Below are positions 60,379 to 64,000 of a stretch of 64,000 nt of DNA, one piece after another (within the stretch, counting starts at the first letter, position 1; the number at the start of each line of letters is the position of its first letter). The notes under the pieces are model-generated. The model saw only the letters and a program-made list of their open reading frames with translations. It did not search any database and was not told the DNA's origin. The DNA is taken from assembly GCA_934271265.1 (NCBI GenBank), contig CAKQRE010000022.1, forward strand, positions 15,100 to 79,099, written 5' to 3'. The DNA comes from an uncultured Clostridia bacterium. GTDB lineage: Bacteria > Bacillota > Clostridia > Christensenellales > Borkfalkiaceae. The translations under genes and the position numbers were made by a program.

Positions 60379-63201
60379 TCACGTCTCCAGAATATATCCG
60401 ACGGAATAATACCCGTCCTCCAGATCGACTTCGAACGGTTCAAGATCGAAGGTGAACGCCGTCGCTTTCACAGTCGTTTTACTCTCGTAAACGATCTCGC
60501 CCGATCGATTTTTTACCTCTACTTTAACGTTGTAGGTTCTTCCCGTTTCCGCACCCGTTATCGCGGGCTCGCAAACGTACTTGCCGTTATACACAACTTC
60601 GACTTTTTTGTCGAAACAAATCGTCTCGGCAAAGCCCTCTTTCAGCGCGTAAAACGCCTGCTTTTTGTAGCCGTAAAAATCGATGGGCGGTTTTATATAA
60701 CTTCCGTCGTTCGCGCCGCCCGAAAGACAGCACCACATAAGCCCGTCCGCGCCGAGATAACGCATATATTTTACGGCGTTGTACGCGCAAAGCGCCTGAT
60801 ACGCCTGGCTCAACTTAAAGTCGATCTTTTCGTAAGCCTCGCCGAACGCGCGTTTTTCGTCGGCAAGTTCATAAGAATCGTCCTTATGATACATTTCGGC
60901 TTCCTTCGTGCGGTTATCCTGCCTGCCGACGATTGCAAATTCCGAAATAATATACGCGTGCTCTTTGCTTCTGAAAAGTGCGGGCTGAGATTTCCAGGCT
61001 TGTTCTCTGAAAATATCCCACCTGTTACCGTAACCGAGCAGGATTTCGTAATTATGCGAACTTCTTACGACCTTTTCGTCCTTCCAGCCGAACGAACTTT
61101 CGCAAGATTCGAAGTCCTGATTGCGTTTTCCGTCGTCCTGATAATAAAAGCCCTTGTTGCCGTAAAGCCCTCCGCCGTAATAAAGGTGCGAGCACGGGCA
61201 GATAAGCCTTGTTTCGTCCGCCGCTTTTACCGTTTTTACGAATTCGTCGAACATTTTATCGAGTACGGCGCGGGAAGAATGAAATTCGTTGCTCCCCTCC
61301 CACATTATGATACTCGGGCGGTTTATCACCTCTTTTATCTGTCCGGCGTAAAATGTTCCCGCGCGCCAGCCGTTTTTAACGTCGATCGTTTCGGCGGAAT
61401 CGATAAGACGCGTCGTCCAGATATTCATTAAACCAAGCCGGTCGCACACCTCGGCAAATCTCGGATCGTTGTTGCCGTAACCTAACATATGAAGCCGCGC
61501 GACGTTTCCGTTGAAAGCCTTCGTCATCGCCGCCTGCCACACGATTTCTTTGGTCGTGGGACAAATATGCGACAAAACTATATTTTCGCAAGGCGGCAAA
61601 AACTGCATCCAAAGCGCGCCGTTCAGCAAAATCTTCTTGCCGTTTAGTAAAATATCTCCGTTTTTCTGTTCGATAATTCTGAAACCCGTTTCCGTTATCT
61701 CGTCGTCAACGGGGTTGCCGTTTTCGATAATTTCCGCACGAACGGTGTACAATGCGGGATCTTCGCACGTCCACAAATCCGCTTTAAACTCGGTTTGCGC
61801 ATCAAAATTCTCCGCCGCTTCGCCATCGAAAACGATTTCTTCTTCTCCGCAAGGCGATTTCGCGAGATATATTCTCGTTTTCAGACCCCTTTTGAAATTT
61901 ACGGTTTTATACGAAATTTTCGCTTTTACTTTGTTTTTCGATATTCCGACCGTTTTCACGATCAGATCGCGGATATAGACCCCGGGCAGAAAATCGATAT
62001 AAATATCCCTCGCAAGCCATGCGATATACGGATCTTTATTCCGATGCCACGAATAATTTATTTCGGGCGCGCGGGGATAAACAAGCAGTTTAAGCTCGTT
62101 TTCGCCCGTTTTCAAAAATTCCGTTATATCCTTTTCGCTTCTTAAAAACCCGTCCGTTTCAAACGCGAATTTTCCGTTTATATAAACCTTTCCGCAAGGA
62201 TCGAGCGAGCCGATATTTAAAACCGCCTTTCCGCCGTCGTACGCAAATTTTCCCGAAAGTCCGATGATCTTATCTTTATTTTTTGCCCCGCCGATTTTGA
62301 AAGGAAGTTCAACCCTTCCGAGATTTTGTTTTTTCTCTCCTTTCGGCTCGGCGACTTTAAAGAAATCCGTCGTCGTTTTCCCGTCCGCGGTAAGGCTTTC
62401 CGGTTTAAAACTCCACTTGCAAACGGGGTGCATTCCGCCCGAAACGAAAAGCGTGTCCGGTACCGCTTTGTTTGTAAGTTCAACCCTTCCCGCAGAGGTT
62501 CCGTTAAACTTTACTTCGCAAAAGTCGCCGTATAAGTCGATCAATACGCTGTTTCGCTCACCTATCCTATAATCTCCGAGCTTGAAATTTCTGTGATGAT
62601 AAGGATCGGGAATACCCACTCTCGCGTGAATTTCGCCGTTGCGATAAATCTGTAATTTCAATATTTCCGTAACGCCGCGGCGTAATTCGATTATCCGCCC
62701 CGTATCCGTCGTGAGCGGAATTACTTTTCCGTTTTTCTTCTCCTCGTCGATATATTCCTCGGGCACGACAAACGAAAACGCAAAAGACGTGACCTTTTCG
62801 CATTCAAATTCGTATTTGGCGCAAGGCACGGGCGGGATGACTCCGTCCGAAAAAGTAAGCTCGCCGTTATCTTCCGAAACGCCCCCGTAAAATTGCCAGC
62901 CGGCGAATTCTTCGGGTTTGTCGTAAATTTCAGCCGTCATTTCGTCAAAACGGATTCTTTTTCTTACCTTTTGCGCGATTTTATAATCCAAAGCCGCCGT
63001 AAGTCTTTCCGCCTCTTCGTCCGAAACGGCTTTTTCCGGCATGTCCGTCCCGTTTTTCCCGTCCAGAAAATCCGAATAAACTTTGAGAAACTCTATTCTT
63101 TCTTCTGCCGTAAGACATTCGCCGTTTGCCGCCGAAAAATCTCCGCGATTATATTTGTAGTTTTTATCGATTTTTATGAAATCGTAAAAGTAATTTTTCA
63201 T
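60379..63201 (-). CDS. Large GH2-family glycosidase
   Basis: A 940-residue cytoplasmic GH2 enzyme without signal peptide. The N-terminal 300 residues are an extra domain not seen in classical GH2 enzymes, including a helical start and a beta-sandwich (WQFYGGVSEDNGELTFSDGV). Then the jelly-roll (GKVYINGKFAFETDGF), Ig-like domain, and TIM barrel. The acid/base glutamate is in IIMWEGSNEFH (near residue 637) and the nucleophile in IISEFAIV (near 753). WMQFLPPCE and GNVARLHMLGYG also fit GH2. Substrate could be beta-galactoside, mannoside or glucuronide; the active-site context does not decide. It has its own full-consensus promoter. Confidence 0.82.
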   Translation of the reverse strand: MKNYFYDFIKIDKNYKYNRGDFSAANGECLTAEERIEFLKVYSDFLDGKNGTDMPEKAVSDEEAERLTAALDYKIAQKVRKRIRFDEMTAEIYDKPEEFAGWQFYGGVSEDNGELTFSDGVIPPVPCAKYEFECEKVTSFAFSFVVPEEYIDEEKKNGKVIPLTTDTGRIIELRRGVTEILKLQIYRNGEIHARVGIPDPYHHRNFKLGDYRIGERNSVLIDLYGDFCEVKFNGTSAGRVELTNKAVPDTLFVSGGMHPVCKWSFKPESLTADGKTTTDFFKVAEPKGEKKQNLGRVELPFKIGGAKNKDKIIGLSGKFAYDGGKAVLNIGSLDPCGKVYINGKFAFETDGFLRSEKDITEFLKTGENELKLLVYPRAPEINYSWHRNKDPYIAWLARDIYIDFLPGVYIRDLIVKTVGISKNKVKAKISYKTVNFKRGLKTRIYLAKSPCGEEEIVFDGEAAENFDAQTEFKADLWTCEDPALYTVRAEIIENGNPVDDEITETGFRIIEQKNGDILLNGKKILLNGALWMQFLPPCENIVLSHICPTTKEIVWQAAMTKAFNGNVARLHMLGYGNNDPRFAEVCDRLGLMNIWTTRLIDSAETIDVKNGWRAGTFYAGQIKEVINRPSIIMWEGSNEFHSSRAVLDKMFDEFVKTVKAADETRLICPCSHLYYGGGLYGNKGFYYQDDGKRNQDFESCESSFGWKDEKVVRSSHNYEILLGYGNRWDIFREQAWKSQPALFRSKEHAYIISEFAIVGRQDNRTKEAEMYHKDDSYELADEKRAFGEAYEKIDFKLSQAYQALCAYNAVKYMRYLGADGLMWCCLSGGANDGSYIKPPIDFYGYKKQAFYALKEGFAETICFDKKVEVVYNGKYVCEPAITGAETGRTYNVKVEVKNRSGEIVYESKTTVKATAFTFDLEPFEVDLEDGYYSVGYILET

Positions 63202-63243
63202 AGCGATCCCGTCCTTCTTTTTCCTTGCAAAAAAAGCAACTCT

Positions 63244-63272
63244 ATTATATAATAATCATATAATAATGTCAA
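63244..63272 (-). promoter_or_regulatory. Consensus promoter of the large GH2 gene
   Basis: Minus-strand TTGACA (63267-63272), 17 bases, TATAAT (63244-63249). The leader to the ATG at 63201 is about 35 bases with AAGGAAAAAGAAGG as ribosome site. Confidence 0.78.
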
Positions 63273-63289
63273 ATATTATTATTAATATT
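63272..63289. promoter_or_regulatory. A/T palindrome abutting the GH2 promoter
   Basis: AATATTA-TTAT-TAATATT directly upstream of the -35. It could be an operator or an UP-type element. Confidence 0.4.
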
Positions 63290-63584
63290 ACCATTCGGCA
63301 TTACCGTTTGCCCGATAAGGAACATATATATTATCGATATCCGTTTCCGAACAATTACGCAAAGCAACCGTTCAACAACAATATAAAAGTCGTTTCGTTT
63401 ACGGAATACCCCAAAGGCGATAGACCTTGACGAAAGTCATGGTTTTTTTACGACAAAAACGTTAAAATGCCGTATGTGATACAAAACAGAGAGTATTACG
63501 GACTTATAGATTTCAGACTTATAATGCGTATCTGATACATACGCAGACGATTTATTCCACGGTGTTCTTGTCCAAAGCCTCTCA

Positions 63585-63672
63585 GGAGCGTGTCGGTAGG
63601 CAAATAAACCGTCAGCCGACAGCCCCAAGGGGGCTTTTCGTTTGCCTTTGGCAAGATAGCCTGACACACTCC
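63585..63672. repeat. Nested inverted-repeat element
   Basis: Three nested pairs: 12-base outer arms GGAGCGTGTCGG / CTGACACACTCC (63585-63596, 63661-63672, two imperfect pairs), AGGCAAA / TTTGCCT (63598-63604, 63641-63647) and AGCCCC / GGGGCT (63621-63626, 63630-63635). The 63202-63708 stretch has no convincing gene; short frames through the repeat are low-complexity shadows. Possibly a small repeat element or a folded RNA. Confidence 0.5.
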
Positions 63673-63708
63673 TTTCTGTCGCCTACGAACCTTTCGCGGC
63701 ATAAAAAA

Positions 63709-64000
63709 CTATCTAATGAATAACGAAACATTAATACTGTTAAGCGTTAATGCCATACTATGAACTTCATCTGAAAATCGTTTTGGATTTATAAGATAAG
63801 GTTTTTCTCTATAAAGATCATTATTATTTGAGGTGGAATAACGGAAATGTGAACCGTCATTATCCAAAGAATCCAAAACCTCGACCAATACAGAAATGCG
63901 TTTAATAAAGCATTGCTCTCCCTCAAATATATAAGTTTTATTCTCTTTAACAAATACATCCCACAATTCTTTAATATTATGCGTTGGTCTCTTAATCTCA
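63709..64000 (-). CDS. Hypothetical protein, C-terminal part (possibly HEPN-like), cut by window edge
   Basis: An open frame runs from beyond position 64000 to a stop at 63709; the last 96 codons are visible (EIKRPTHNIKELWDVFVKE onward). A TTG at 63966 is in frame but the frame stays open upstream of it, so it is not the evident start. Segments THNIKELW, FIKRISVLVEVLDSLDNDG and HFRYSTSNNND look like HEPN-family helical proteins, where H-D/N-L-x-x-L-W and FRYP patterns recur. That resemblance is from memory and weak. Base composition is more A/T-rich than the rest of the window, which fits recent acquisition. Confidence 0.45.
   Translation of the reverse strand, partial: EIKRPTHNIKELWDVFVKENKTYIFEGEQCFIKRISVLVEVLDSLDNDGSHFRYSTSNNNDLYREKPYLINPKRFSDEVHSMALTLNSINVSLFIR

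Noticed and set aside
63437..63702. Two overlapping short minus-strand frames of 68-76 codons
   Set aside because: They cover the nested inverted repeat and read in two frames equally well, a sign of repeat DNA rather than coding sequence.

Overview
The window looks like chromosome from an anaerobic member of the Bacillota (Clostridia), probably an uncultured gut lineage. The case rests on AGGAGG-type ribosome binding sites, consensus TTGACA-N17-TATAAT promoters, YlmH, lipoprotein-anchored solute-binding proteins and glycosidases, and a trimeric NADH-linked [FeFe] hydrogenase. The lineage is inferred from gene content; no rRNA, tRNA, CRISPR array or complete insertion sequence was seen. Several gene starts were moved from the longest reading frame to a codon with a better ribosome binding site, as stated in each entry.

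Layout. 1-6121 (minus strand): two halves of a heterodimeric ABC exporter, then a MoxR ATPase / metallopeptidase-VWA protein / DUF4116-repeat cassette. 6216-12226 (plus strand): a consensus promoter followed directly by an array of TAAAC/GTTTA inverted repeats, an XRE-cupin regulator, and potABCD for polyamine uptake. 12458-14531: a GH78-like rhamnosidase with its own promoter. 14777-18911 (minus): hydC-hydB-hydA. 19252-21197 (minus): a membrane diguanylate cyclase and ylmH. 21458-24584 (plus): an OmpR-type two-component pair and a DUF2130 protein.

24720-52267 (minus) is a glycan-utilisation locus of 17 closely spaced genes on one strand. Reading from its promoter: a CUT1 solute-binding lipoprotein and two permeases (no ATPase gene present); a 1012-residue Ig-like secreted protein; a DUF4838 lipoprotein; two very large lipoproteins that share a beta-helix module; a GH2 beta-glucuronidase-like enzyme; a GH1 beta-glucosidase; two Gfo/Idh/MocA oxidoreductases; a TIM-barrel epimerase; NagB and NagA; a third Gfo/Idh/MocA oxidoreductase; and a GH94 phosphorylase. 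An AraC-type regulator is divergent from the binding-protein gene (52473-53297). The likely flow is capture and trimming of a beta-linked glycan containing amino sugar or uronate at the surface, import of oligomers, phosphorolysis and hydrolysis inside, and entry to glycolysis through NagA/NagB. The exact substrate is not shown by the sequence.

53420-64000: a metallophosphoesterase, a structured repeat element, a GH5 lipoprotein divergent from a large NodB-GH5-CBM-FN3 secreted enzyme, a 940-residue GH2 enzyme with a consensus promoter, another inverted-repeat element, and a gene running off the window end.

Two signals are not explained by the genes. One is the 10-mer TCGACTTATA with close variants, found about eleven times, mostly in one orientation, both between genes and in frame inside genes. 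The other is a roughly 285-bp element at 54554-54839 made of one outer and two inner long inverted repeats, which would fold as a three-way junction.
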